Source: Ruminococcus sp. (lineage in GTDB: Bacteria > Bacillota > Clostridia > Oscillospirales > Ruminococcaceae). From it: a DNA stretch of 38,022 nucleotides. Position 1 is the first letter of the stretch. Each line of letters starts with the position of its first letter. The notes under the pieces were generated by a model. That model saw only the letters and a program-made list of their open reading frames with translations. It did no database searches and had not been told where the DNA came from. Positions 17,549 through 25,311 of this stretch are shown piece after piece. A program made the position numbers and the translations under genes. The DNA lies in assembly GCF_019417665.1 (NCBI RefSeq), contig NZ_DXUU01000027.1:1-38022 (forward strand), in the 5' to 3' direction.

Positions 17549-19099
17549 TTATTGGAAAATCGCACCTTGCTGCGACTGTTCCCGTTTGATTTTCTTAGAT
17601 GTGGTTTTATCGAATTCCACATCCCGGATTCGCAGGCAATGGATCTGCTTTGCGGGCGAAACGGTCTTGTTGATCTCCAGCACCTGCTTCTGGAACAGTC
17701 GCTTTATTTCGTCCATGTTGTGTGCCTCACAGAATTCGGTGTTGGGGAAGATCTCCGCAGTGATTATGCCGTTTTCTGCATAGACCAATACCTCAGAGAG
17801 CCAGTCCAGTCCAGCGAATTTGTTTTCCAGTTCTTCCGGGGAGACATTTTCGCCGTTGCTCAGAATGATCAGATTTTTCTTTCTGCCAGTGAGGAACAGA
17901 TGACGTTTGTCATCCACATAGCCCAGATCGCCTGTTTTCAGCCATCCGTCCTCTGTCAGTGCTTCAGCGGTAGCCTCTGGATCATGATAGTAACCCATCA
18001 TAACCGAAGGACTCTTTGCCCAGATCTCACCGTCCATGATCTTGATCTCACATCCGTTTACGATAGTGCCGATGTCTCCCACACTCATATCCTCCAGATT
18101 GGCTGTGGAAATGCGCGGAGAGCACTCAGTCATGCCATAGCCCTGTGCAATCGGAATTCCCAACGCACGATAGCTCTCTACCAACTTGGGATTGAGATAA
18201 GCACCGCCGCTGTAGATACCACGGAGTCTTCCGCCGAATACGGCATTTGCAATTGCCTGGATGGGAATCTCCGGCTTTGCTGCTGCGGCAGCCTGGATCT
18301 TCTTATAAATGGTCTCAGCGATCATGGGTACCAGCAGGATCAGCGTTGGCTGAAACCGTTTGAGGTTCTGCGCAATGTGCATCATGGAATCGTTGACGCA
18401 GACTGTGGTGCCATACCGCAGAGAAAGGAGAATATCACAGGTGAAGCAGTATACATGGTGAATGGGGAGCACGGTCAGCAGAACATCTTCCGATGTGCTC
18501 TCGTTGTCCTGACACATGGTATTGTCGATGAGGTTGCTGTGGGACAGCATAACGCCCTTGCTCTTTCCGGTAGTGCCGGAAGTGTAGAGAATGGCTGCGC
18601 AGGATGTTGGGTCAAGGGGCATCCATTCCATAGGTTCGTTTTCTGCCAAAACCTGTGTTAGAGAGAGAACATCGGGAATCTCTTGAAGAGAGACATAGGT
18701 GTGTATGGCAGGGCAGTTTTCTCGAACGGCAGGGAGCATGGGTGCATATCGTGCATCGAAGAAGAAGACCTCTGCATCTGAACGCTGTAAATGATCACAC
18801 AGATCATCAACGCCCAGCTGGGCATCCAGGGGAACGATGACATTGCCGCTGCCTACGGTGCCAAAATAGGCGGTCAGATAGGCAGCGCTGGTCAGACCGA
18901 TCACTGCGGCGTGCAGCTTTTTGCCGTTGGCGCTTTTCTGGAGAAAGCTGCCTAGTTTCCGGCAGTTTTCATAGAGCTGCACGTATGTTGTTTCTGTATT
19001 TTCTTTGCCTGCCCTTTCAATGAGAAATGTCTTTTCTCCATAGCAGGCAGCGGACTGTACGATCAGATCCTGTAAGGTTTTTACCAATGTTTTATCCAT
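17549..19099 (-). CDS. AMP-dependent acyl-CoA/acyl-ACP ligase
   Basis: A 516-residue ANL-superfamily adenylating enzyme. The phosphate loop is ILYTSGTTGKSKG (about residues 171-183). Further core motifs are YGMTECSP (A5), WLKTGDLGYVDD (A7, with the ATP-ribose aspartate) and GRKKNLIILSNGENVSPEELE (A8 hinge). The ending has KTTSKKIKRE with the A10 lysine. It activates a carboxylic acid as acyl-AMP and transfers it to CoA or to a carrier protein. The adjacent free-standing ACP (12 bases upstream in the operon) makes acyl-ACP loading likely, but that is inference. Chain length is not readable. ATG 19099 follows AGGAGAA. Confidence 0.9.
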   Translation of the reverse strand: MDKTLVKTLQDLIVQSAACYGEKTFLIERAGKENTETTYVQLYENCRKLGSFLQKSANGKKLHAAVIGLTSAAYLTAYFGTVGSGNVIVPLDAQLGVDDLCDHLQRSDAEVFFFDARYAPMLPAVRENCPAIHTYVSLQEIPDVLSLTQVLAENEPMEWMPLDPTSCAAILYTSGTTGKSKGVMLSHSNLIDNTMCQDNESTSEDVLLTVLPIHHVYCFTCDILLSLRYGTTVCVNDSMMHIAQNLKRFQPTLILLVPMIAETIYKKIQAAAAAKPEIPIQAIANAVFGGRLRGIYSGGAYLNPKLVESYRALGIPIAQGYGMTECSPRISTANLEDMSVGDIGTIVNGCEIKIMDGEIWAKSPSVMMGYYHDPEATAEALTEDGWLKTGDLGYVDDKRHLFLTGRKKNLIILSNGENVSPEELENKFAGLDWLSEVLVYAENGIITAEIFPNTEFCEAHNMDEIKRLFQKQVLEINKTVSPAKQIHCLRIRDVEFDKTTSKKIKREQSQQGAIFQ

Positions 19100-19111
19100 T
19101 GTAATTCTCCT

Positions 19112-19342
19112 TTATTTCTGCTGGAGCGACTCCAGATATGCAATTGCTTCTCCTACGGTGTGCAGCTTTAGCACATCCTCTTCCTCAATGGCCACGTCCA
19201 TCTGTTCTTCCAATTCTCCCAGAAAGCTCATAAAGTCATAGGAATTGAAGTGCAGGTCTTCGATAAAACGTGCCTCCGGTGTGATCTCCTCCGGTTCCAC
19301 GTCCACGTATTCCAGAATAGTCGTTTTCAGTTCTTCCAGCAT
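19112..19342 (-). CDS. Acyl/peptidyl carrier protein
   Basis: A 76-residue acidic four-helix carrier protein with the 4'-phosphopantetheine attachment serine at residue 34 in the motif DLHFNSYDFMSF. Most fatty-acid ACPs have DSLD at this site; NSYDF is unusual and points to a specialised carrier rather than the housekeeping AcpP. The C-terminus VGEAIAYLESLQ is typical. It lies between the condensation-like gene (13 bases) and the ligase gene (12 bases), so it probably shuttles an acyl group between them. ATG 19342 follows GAGGAGGA. A phosphopantetheinyl transferase is not in the window. Confidence 0.9.
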   Translation of the reverse strand: MLEELKTTILEYVDVEPEEITPEARFIEDLHFNSYDFMSFLGELEEQMDVAIEEEDVLKLHTVGEAIAYLESLQQK

Positions 19343-19355
19343 GATAACATCCTCC

Positions 19356-20754
19356 TCAGATCATGTCCAGTATTTCGCCGATCGTTCTGCTGCTGTTCTC
19401 GATTCCCCGGAACAGTACACGACAGAGATAATAGTAGAGATATTCCATCTCATAATCGGTGACAGCGTCTTTTTTGTATTCGAAATTGAAGTCCAGTCCA
19501 TTGTCTTCCACTCGGTGCATTACGGTTAAGTAAAGGGGTTGTGCGGCAACACCGTTGGTATACCAGAAGCTTTTGTACGGGATATCCGGGATCTTGTCCG
19601 CATCCTGCCGCAGGGTCAGGGGCTGGTAGGTCAGGGCAAGGCTCTCATAGCTTGCGCCGGGCTGGAAGTTCCAGTGGCTTCTGCGTCGTGCAGTATACTC
19701 TATCGGGTCGAAATTTGCATGACGGAACAGACGGTTCTGCGCTTCCTGCATCATGTGCAGTCCTTCCAGGAAGGTCATATTCGGTTCCATAATAGTGCGT
19801 AGGGGGAAAAAGTGAATTCGTGTACCGCCGGAACGTTTTTCCAGCAGTGTACCCCGGCGAGCCACACAGCTCTTGATGGAAACATCCTTTTCGTTGTTGT
19901 TGAATTTGGAAAGAACCGTCCGCAGACCCATGAGCAACAGGCATACCATAGGAACATGGTTTTCCTCACAGAACCGCATGAGCCGGTCAGAGGGATGCTT
20001 TTCCAGATGATAGACAGAAATAGAAGCCTCCGGGCTGGTAGATGTGATGATTGCACTGCGCTGGTTGGGATTTTTATTCTCACGGCGCTGAGTGATGAGA
20101 CGCCCCATGCCGTTGAAGTCCGTGTACATGGGTTCACTTTTCATGATATCCTCCATCCAGTATTTTTCGTCCTTCTGCCGGGCTGGTGAATTGGCTTCAT
20201 AGGCGAGATCCCGTTCCAACGCCTTGATATAGGACTGCATTGGTTTCGGCATATCCGTGCCGTAACGTTTTGCACAGTACAGTTCCAGTACATCCCGGTA
20301 TGGAACTGGAGTCCATGGTCATATGGTCAGCCTTGAAGTAGATGCCGTTATAACCGTTGGGCAGCTTGATCAAGACGATCTGATTCATGGGAGAGTGAAA
20401 ACGTTTGAACGGAACTGCTGTCCACTTCCGCATTTCATTGTGTGCATCTTTTTCATTCCATCTGGAGAAGTCCCGAAGTTCAATGTCACGATCCTCAAAG
20501 GGTACTAGATACTGATAAACCGTGCCATCCTGATCCTGCAAAAAACGGAGCCGCATGGATTCAAACCGCTGGTATGCCTCATAAATGGCCTCTTTTAGAA
20601 TATCAAAATCCACTTCCTGCTGGATGTACAATCCAGTACCAATATTCAGCAATTGGTGATAAGGACAATAGAGAATGGAATAGTTGTGAATGCGCTGTGC
20701 TGCCGTCAGTGGGTAGCACTGCAAGTTAACACCATTCACCTGAAATTCTTTCAT
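19356..20754 (-). pseudogene. Condensation-domain-like acyltransferase gene, frameshifted
   Basis: Two - strand reading frames together give a protein of about 465 residues resembling an NRPS condensation domain or a related acyltransferase. The first part (20754 to about 20296) begins MKEFQVNGVNLQCYPLTAAQR, with the PLTxAQ opening block of condensation domains. It reaches KADHMTMDS (H144, D148), which fits the HHxxxDG active-site motif with Asp for the first His. At about 20293-20298 the frame breaks. The second frame continues as DVLELYCAKRYGTDMPKP and runs to 19356. Only about four residues appear to be missing between HMTMDSS and DVLELY relative to typical domains. ATG 20754 overlaps the upstream stop (ATGA). 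It is a pseudogene if the shift is real; no slippery heptamer is seen. Confidence 0.75.
20280..20308. repeat. Inverted repeat flanking the frameshift
   Basis: CAGTTCCA (20280-20287) and TGGAACTG (20301-20308) are perfect 8-base complements with a 13-base loop, and the frame break lies in the loop (about 20293-20298). Confidence 0.6.
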
Positions 20755-21740
20755 GCTGTTTCCTTCTTTCCGCTGTCGCTGGGAATCCACTTCTCAATGA
20801 ATCGGGATTCCGCTTCTTCATATTGAGGTTGATTTTCATAATAACTTGCACCGTGACCAGCATGTTCTACAAGAAGCAGTTCCTTCGGTGTACTGCATAG
20901 TTCATAGTTTTTCTGGCTCATCCAGGTGGGGACGAAATTGTCTTCTTTACCGTGGATAAACAGCGTGGGGCATCTGGAGTCTCGCACGGCGGTAAGTGTG
21001 GAATAATCCTGGAAGCCGTAGCCTGCCTTTTTGCGGCACATGGCATCATTGATGTTCATGACCGGGAAAGGCGGCAGATGATAGTCACGCTTTAAAATAT
21101 GTGAGAATACATCGTAGGGCGAGGTGAATGCGCAGTCTGCAACAACGCCTTTGACCGATTTCGGCAGATCCGGTGCACCGGCAGCCATGAGCACAGTAGT
21201 AGCGCCCATGGAGGTGCCGTGCAGGAGAATTCGTTTGTCTTCGCCGAACCGTTCCATCACATAGTCAATCCATGCACGGCAATCATAGCGGTCGAGAATG
21301 CCAAAGCCGATGTATTTCCCCTCGCTCTCACCGTGGGCACGATGATCCGGGATCAGACAGTCGAAACCCTGCTGGTGAAAGAAATACGAATGGGCTGCGA
21401 AATCGCTTAGCCCACAGCTGGTGTAGCCGTGGCAGCCGATGACGATGCGGTCAGAGGGCTGCTTTGCCGGCAGGTAATAAGCATGAAGATGGATCCCGTC
21501 TCTGGCAGTAATGGTGATAGGTTCCAGGTTTTGCTGCATCAGCCATTCCTTTTTCGGATGGATGATCTTTTTGTATTCTTCCCACTTCTGCATGTCAGCC
21601 ATTTCACTGATGTCGACTTTGATCGAATCCTGCCGTGGAATGACACGCCGGAATAATGTGGTGGCACCGCCGAATGCTGCTGCTGCCCCTGCCAGGACAG
21701 CGCCGCCGGCAATTGCGCCGAGAAGTGCTGCTGTTCCCAT
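20751..21740 (-). CDS. Alpha/beta hydrolase, membrane-anchored
   Basis: A 329-residue serine hydrolase. The first 30 residues (MGTAALLGAIAGGAVLAGAAAAFGG) form a small-residue-rich membrane helix or uncleaved signal. The oxyanion region is CHGYTS (H104-G105), the nucleophile elbow is HGTSMG (Ser177), the acid is probably the Asp in HGKEDNFVP, and the histidine lies in VEHAGHGASY. The sequence resembles the BAAT-like/YqkD-type hydrolases common in Clostridia. It is the first gene of the operon with the condensation-like protein, ACP, acyl ligase and SCP2, so a thioesterase or lipase role on the product is plausible but unproven. ATG 21740 has GGAGAAATA upstream. Its promoter carries a TetR operator. 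Confidence 0.87.
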   Translation of the reverse strand: MGTAALLGAIAGGAVLAGAAAAFGGATTLFRRVIPRQDSIKVDISEMADMQKWEEYKKIIHPKKEWLMQQNLEPITITARDGIHLHAYYLPAKQPSDRIVIGCHGYTSCGLSDFAAHSYFFHQQGFDCLIPDHRAHGESEGKYIGFGILDRYDCRAWIDYVMERFGEDKRILLHGTSMGATTVLMAAGAPDLPKSVKGVVADCAFTSPYDVFSHILKRDYHLPPFPVMNINDAMCRKKAGYGFQDYSTLTAVRDSRCPTLFIHGKEDNFVPTWMSQKNYELCSTPKELLLVEHAGHGASYYENQPQYEEAESRFIEKWIPSDSGKKETA

Positions 21741-21760
21741 TTTATTTCTCCTTATTCATT

Positions 21761-21779
21761 TTTCGACCGTTGGTCGAAA
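21761..21779. promoter_or_regulatory. TetR operator 1
   Basis: TTTCGACCGTTGGTCGAAA is a near-perfect palindrome with arms TTTCGACC and GGTCGAAA around three bases. It lies between the hydrolase promoter start point and the hydrolase ATG, where a bound repressor would block transcription. Confidence 0.75.
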
Positions 21780-21791
21780 TGGATTGTTTTC

Positions 21792-21820
21792 ATTTTAACA
21801 CGTTTTCGACCGTCGGTCAA
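21792..21820 (-). promoter_or_regulatory. Promoter of the hydrolase-SCP2 operon
   Basis: On the - strand TTGACC (21815-21820) and TAAAAT (21792-21797) are 17 bases apart. The -35 box and spacer overlap TetR operator 2. Confidence 0.75.
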
Positions 21821-21821
21821 G
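21804..21821. promoter_or_regulatory. TetR operator 2
   Basis: The core GACCGTCGGTC repeats the GACCGTTGGTC core of operator 1; its centre lies about 42 bases away, close to four helical turns. It covers the -35 box of the - strand promoter. Confidence 0.72.
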
Positions 21822-21840
21822 TATTTTCCAGCGGATTTTC

Positions 21841-21869
21841 TTGTCAAATTCGAAATTTTGTGATATAAT
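21841..21869 (+). promoter_or_regulatory. Promoter of the tetR gene
   Basis: TTGTCA (21841-21846) and TATAAT (21864-21869) are 17 bases apart. Start of transcription would be near 21876, 27 bases before the ATG. TetR operator 2 ends 20 bases upstream. Confidence 0.75.
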
Positions 21870-21902
21870 GAGAAAAATCCAAGAGAAAGCAAGTGGTTTC
21901 CT

Positions 21903-22511
21903 ATGAAAAGTGATAAGAAAGAACGAATACTGAACGCCACCGAACAGTTGATGTGCGTTATGCCGGATCGGGATATTTCGGTCAATCTCATTGCCAAAAA
22001 AGCCGGCATTGGAAAGGGAAGCGTTTACTATTATTTTGAAAGCAAGGAAGAGATTCTTTACGCCGTCATTGAACGGTGCTATAAAAAGGCAATTCATGAA
22101 TACTTCGGCGGCATTCAGTCCGAAGCGTCAGCTCTGGAAAAGATCAAGGTGCTGTTCCAGAGTATGATCAAGAATGAATTTCACGACAATCAGAAAAATC
22201 TTATCCGCACCTTGCATCTGCACGAGAGTATGCTGCTCCACAACCAGATGAAACTGGTTGCAATACAGGAACTTTCTCCGATTCTGGAGGGCTTGCTGAG
22301 ACAGGGAGAGAAGGAGGGTATGATTCACAGTGAAACGCCAAAGGAAAGCGCGGAAATGATCGTGGCGGTGATTACCTTTTTTCTGGACAATACGGTATTT
22401 CCAGACGATCCCAGCATGGGGATAAAGCTGAAGATTTTTTCCAATGTGCTGGATACCTGTCTCCATGCAGTTCCTGGAAGCTTTGATTTTTTGTGGGAAC
22501 CGAGAAAGTGA
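21903..22511 (+). CDS. TetR-family transcriptional regulator
   Basis: A 202-residue regulator. The N-terminal DNA-binding domain has the helix-turn-helix ISVNLIAKKAGIGKGSVYYYFESKEEILYAVI (about residues 25-56), with the GKGSVYYYF recognition block typical of TetR proteins. The C-terminal ligand domain is all-helical. It is transcribed divergently from the hydrolase-ACP-ligase operon. The two palindromes in the gap make it the likely repressor of that operon; an acyl-CoA or lipid ligand would be in keeping with the operon content but is inference. The ribosome binding site before ATG 21903 is weak. The MATE gene downstream has its own promoter. Confidence 0.9.
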   Translation: MKSDKKERILNATEQLMCVMPDRDISVNLIAKKAGIGKGSVYYYFESKEEILYAVIERCYKKAIHEYFGGIQSEASALEKIKVLFQSMIKNEFHDNQKNLIRTLHLHESMLLHNQMKLVAIQELSPILEGLLRQGEKEGMIHSETPKESAEMIVAVITFFLDNTVFPDDPSMGIKLKIFSNVLDTCLHAVPGSFDFLWEPRK

Positions 22512-22538
22512 AACTGAATCAGAATAGTATTGAATAAT

Positions 22539-22567
22539 TTGACAAACGAATACAGGCATGCTATAAT
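22539..22567 (+). promoter_or_regulatory. Promoter of the MATE gene
   Basis: Perfect TTGACA (22539-22544) and TATAAT (22562-22567) with 17-base spacing, starting 28 bases after the tetR stop. It leaves a leader of about 105 bases. Confidence 0.85.
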
Positions 22568-22604
22568 AAAAGTAGTATTGTATAATTAAATAAGTGGTAT
22601 CAAT

Positions 22605-22640
22605 TCCGGGAATTCTTCTCAGTTAATGGGGTGTCCCGGA
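22605..22640 (+). promoter_or_regulatory. Leader stem-loop before the MATE gene
   Basis: TCCGGGA (22605-22611) pairs perfectly with TCCCGGA (22634-22640) over a 22-base loop. It is followed by TTTCTTGCCTT, 40 bases before the ATG. It may be an attenuator or regulatory leader; I recognise no riboswitch class. Confidence 0.35.
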
Positions 22641-22680
22641 TTTCTTGCCTTGACATTTTGAAAGACGGAAGGGATTTTAT

Positions 22681-24072
22681 ATGGGTACGAAAACGAAGCA
22701 TTACGAGATCGACATGTGCAGTGGTCCGGTTCTCAAAAAGATGCTTCTTTTTGCGCTGCCGCTGATGGCGTCGAGTATTCTCCAGCTGCTGTTCAATGCG
22801 GCGGATGTTGTCGTGGTGGGAAAATTTGCCGGGGACAATTCGCTTGCTGCTGTGGGGTCTAACACAGCCCTCATCAATCTTTTGACGAATTTATTTGTTG
22901 GGCTGTCCATCGGTGCCAATGTAGTTGCAGCGCGATCTTATGGGGCAAAATCATGGGATGAGCTGGGAAAGACGGTGCATACATCCATGCTTCTCAGTAT
23001 GATCAGCGGCCTTCTCCTCACGATAATTGGCATCATTGGGGCGAAGCAAATGCTGATCTGGATGCAGACACCGCCGGAAGTTTTGTCCCTTGCCGTAATG
23101 TATCTGCGCATTTATTTTCTCGGTATGATGTCCACCATGGTGTATAACTTCGGCAGTGCACTGCTTCGTGCAGTAGGGGACACAAAGCGGCCGCTCTATT
23201 TTCTTCTCTTTGCCGGTGTCATCAATGTCGTGTTGAATCTGTTGTTTGTGATCGTATTCCGAATGGATGTCATGGGCGTTGCTTTGGCGACAGTAATTTC
23301 CGAAACGGTTTCGGCCATACTGATCCTGCGTTGTCTGATGAAAGAAGAAGGCGGCATTCACCTGGACTGGAGGGCATTGCGGATCGACCGGATGAAAATG
23401 TTTCAGATCCTGCGGATCGGACTGCCAGCAGGCTTTCAGGGTGTGGTCTTTGCCTTGTCCAACGTGGTCATCCAGTCCTCGGTGAATCTCTTCGGAAATA
23501 TCGTAGTTGCCGGCAATTCTGCCGCTGCCAATATCGAAGGTTTTGTCTATATGGCGATGAATGCGTTTTATCAGGCAACGCTGTCTTTTGTCAGTCAAAA
23601 TTATGGTGCCGGAGAAGAAAAGCGAATCAATCGTATTGTGCTGACAGGGCAGCTCTGCGTTATTACAGTGGGGATTCTGTTGGGCAATGGGGTAGTGCTG
23701 TTGGGAAAACCTCTGCTGCATATTTATTCTGACAGTCCGGAAGTCATTGCCGCCGGTATGGTGCGTCTGAAATATATCAGTCGTGTATATGCCCTCTGCG
23801 GCATCATGGATGTTATGGTAGGTGCACTGCGCGGCATCGGCTATTCTGTCATGCCTATGGTGGTTTCAATCGTGGGCGTGTGCGGACTGCGTCTGGTGTG
23901 GCTGGCAACGGTATTCCAGATGCCGGCGTATCACCGGATCGAAACGGTGTATATTTCTTATGCTGTTACGTGGATCTTGACTATTGTGATCTATGTGATC
24001 GCTTTCCTGTGGATTCGATCCTGCCAGAGCCGCAGAACCAAACGCTCCGGTGCCTGTGGCTCATTGAAATAA
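22681..24072 (+). CDS. MATE-family efflux transporter
   Basis: A 463-residue, 12-helix inner-membrane antiporter. The N-terminus YEIDMCSGPVLKKMLLFALPLMASSILQLLFNAADVVVVGKFAG is the standard opening of clostridial MATE proteins, including the LPLMASSILQxLFNxAD block. The second half repeats the pattern (ILRIGLPAGFQGVVFALSNVVIQSSVN). These exporters remove drugs, dyes or metabolites in exchange for Na+ or H+. The substrate is unknown. The place beside the TetR/acyl operon could mean export of its product, but the gene has its own promoter. ATG 22681 follows GAAGGGA at 22668-22674. Confidence 0.92.
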   Translation: MGTKTKHYEIDMCSGPVLKKMLLFALPLMASSILQLLFNAADVVVVGKFAGDNSLAAVGSNTALINLLTNLFVGLSIGANVVAARSYGAKSWDELGKTVHTSMLLSMISGLLLTIIGIIGAKQMLIWMQTPPEVLSLAVMYLRIYFLGMMSTMVYNFGSALLRAVGDTKRPLYFLLFAGVINVVLNLLFVIVFRMDVMGVALATVISETVSAILILRCLMKEEGGIHLDWRALRIDRMKMFQILRIGLPAGFQGVVFALSNVVIQSSVNLFGNIVVAGNSAAANIEGFVYMAMNAFYQATLSFVSQNYGAGEEKRINRIVLTGQLCVITVGILLGNGVVLLGKPLLHIYSDSPEVIAAGMVRLKYISRVYALCGIMDVMVGALRGIGYSVMPMVVSIVGVCGLRLVWLATVFQMPAYHRIETVYISYAVTWILTIVIYVIAFLWIRSCQSRRTKRSGACGSLK

Positions 24073-24083
24073 TATTATATTAT

Positions 24084-24120
24084 TAGCCGGCATGCAACAT
24101 TTGTGTGTCGGCTATTTCTA
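24084..24120 (+). terminator. Probable terminator of the MATE gene
   Basis: TAGCCGGCATGCAA pairs with the arm ending GTGTGTCGGCTA (24084-24114, with several GU pairs), followed by TTTCT. The weak T run lowers confidence. Confidence 0.5.
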
Positions 24121-24186
24121 TGATACAGTTCACTTCTATATCAGAATAATTCCACAAAATATAGCTTGTTTTACAATAAATATCTC

Positions 24187-24215
24187 TTGACGCTGAGATA
24201 CCGGTGTGATATAAT
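24187..24215 (+). promoter_or_regulatory. Promoter of lrgAB
   Basis: TTGACG (24187-24192) and TATAAT (24210-24215) with 17-base spacing. The -10 box runs into a palindromic operator. Confidence 0.8.
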
Positions 24216-24229
24216 TGGTAGTACCAATT
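24213..24229. promoter_or_regulatory. Palindromic GntR-type operator on the lrgAB promoter
   Basis: AATTGGTAGTACCAATT is a perfect 17-base palindrome around one G. Its TGGTAGTACCA core fits the TnGTnnnACnA form used by FadR/FCD-type GntR regulators. It covers the end of the -10 box and the start point. The GntR gene two genes downstream is the natural candidate to bind it. Confidence 0.72.
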
Positions 24230-24246
24230 TGAATGGAGGAATTGTT

Positions 24247-24615
24247 GTGAAGTGGATCAAGCAATTCGGTATCATTTTAGGCGTTTCGTTTTTGGGGGAG
24301 ATTTTGGAGAGATGTATTCCGCTGCCCATTCCGGCGAGCATTTATGGCATTGTTCTCCTGTTTTTCTGTCTGAAACTCCATGTGATCCCATATGCGTCTG
24401 TGCGGGAAACGGGAACATTTTTGATCGAGATTATGCCGCTGATGTTTATTCCGTCAGCAGTGGGACTGCTGGAATCTTGGGATATCATTCGTCCGGCATG
24501 GTTGGAATACATTGCTGTGATAGTTTTGTCTACCTTTATTGTCATGATCATCTCTGGCAGGGTCACTCAGTTTGTTATCTGCCGCAGGAAAGGGGAAAAA
24601 GCGGAACATGCATGA
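24247..24615 (+). CDS. lrgA: LrgA/CidA-family holin-like membrane protein
   Basis: A 122-residue protein with four hydrophobic helices. The motif SFLGEILERCIPLPIPASIYGIVLLF is the signature of the CidA/LrgA family (pfam LrgA), as is the later LIEIMPLMFIPSAVGLL. With LrgB it forms a membrane system linked in other Firmicutes to murein hydrolase control and to pyruvate or other small-acid movement. GTG 24247 is chosen: GGAGGA ends at 24240 and no in-frame ATG is near. It overlaps lrgB by 8 bases. Expression is probably set by the palindrome in its promoter. Confidence 0.88.
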   Translation: MKWIKQFGIILGVSFLGEILERCIPLPIPASIYGIVLLFFCLKLHVIPYASVRETGTFLIEIMPLMFIPSAVGLLESWDIIRPAWLEYIAVIVLSTFIVMIISGRVTQFVICRRKGEKAEHA

Positions 24616-25300
24616 TTTCTTAGAAAATTCCATCTTTTTTGGCACTGTGATCAGCGTGGTATCCTATGGGATAGGTGTATTGTTGAAAAAGAAGTGCAAG
24701 CTTGCTATCTTGAATCCGCTGCTGATCTCCATCACCATCACCATTACATTTCTGGCGTGCGCCGATATCAGCTATGATAAGTACTATGAGGGTGCAAAAT
24801 ATCTCAACTATTTGTTGACGCCTGCAACAGTTTGCCTGGCGATACCGCTGTATGAGCAGCTGGAACTGTTAAAGCATAATTGGAAGGCCATTTTAATTGG
24901 CATACTTTCCGGTGTCCTGTCCAGTCTGGGGATGATTCTGGGAATGGCGATGCTGTTTCAGTTTGATCATCGGGAATACGTCACTTTCCTGCCGAAGTCC
25001 ATTACAACAGCGATCGGTATGGGTGTTTCAGAAAAACTCGGCGGCTATGTTTCCATTAGCGTTGCAGCAATCATTATTACGGGTGTGCTGGGAAATATTT
25101 TTGCGGAATGGATCTTCCGGCTGTTTCGTATCCGGGAACCCATTGCCAGGGGTGTTGCATTGGGCACAGCATCCCATGCTATCGGTACTGCAAAAGCCAT
25201 GGAACTGGGAGAAGCAGAGGGTGCTATGAGCAGTCTTTCTATCGTGGTTGCTGGATTGATCACAGTTGTCGGTGCAACGATTTTTTCACACATTATGTAA
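24608..25300 (+). CDS. lrgB: LrgB-family membrane protein
   Basis: A 230-residue multi-helix protein, partner of LrgA. Family blocks include FLACADISYDKYYEGAKYLNYLLTPATVCLAIPLYEQ, the TPATV-LA-PLY segment being diagnostic, LPKSITTAIGMGVSEKLGG, and GTASHAIGTAKAMELGEAEGAMSSLSI near the C-terminus. ATG 24608 lies inside the end of lrgA, so the pair is translationally coupled. The gntR gene starts 11 bases after its stop. Confidence 0.92.
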   Translation: MHDFLENSIFFGTVISVVSYGIGVLLKKKCKLAILNPLLISITITITFLACADISYDKYYEGAKYLNYLLTPATVCLAIPLYEQLELLKHNWKAILIGILSGVLSSLGMILGMAMLFQFDHREYVTFLPKSITTAIGMGVSEKLGGYVSISVAAIIITGVLGNIFAEWIFRLFRIREPIARGVALGTASHAIGTAKAMELGEAEGAMSSLSIVVAGLITVVGATIFSHIM

Positions 25301-25311
25301 GGTGGTAATGC

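Noticed and set aside
20280..20308. Programmed ribosomal frameshift in the condensation-like gene
   Set aside because: No slippery heptamer of the X-XXY-YYZ type is at the break, and about four residues are missing compared with family members. A small deletion or sequencing error fits better.
22591..22606. GTGGTATCAATT upstream of the MATE gene as a second GntR site
   Set aside because: Only one half resembles the lrgAB palindrome; the second half does not match TnGTnnnACnA.
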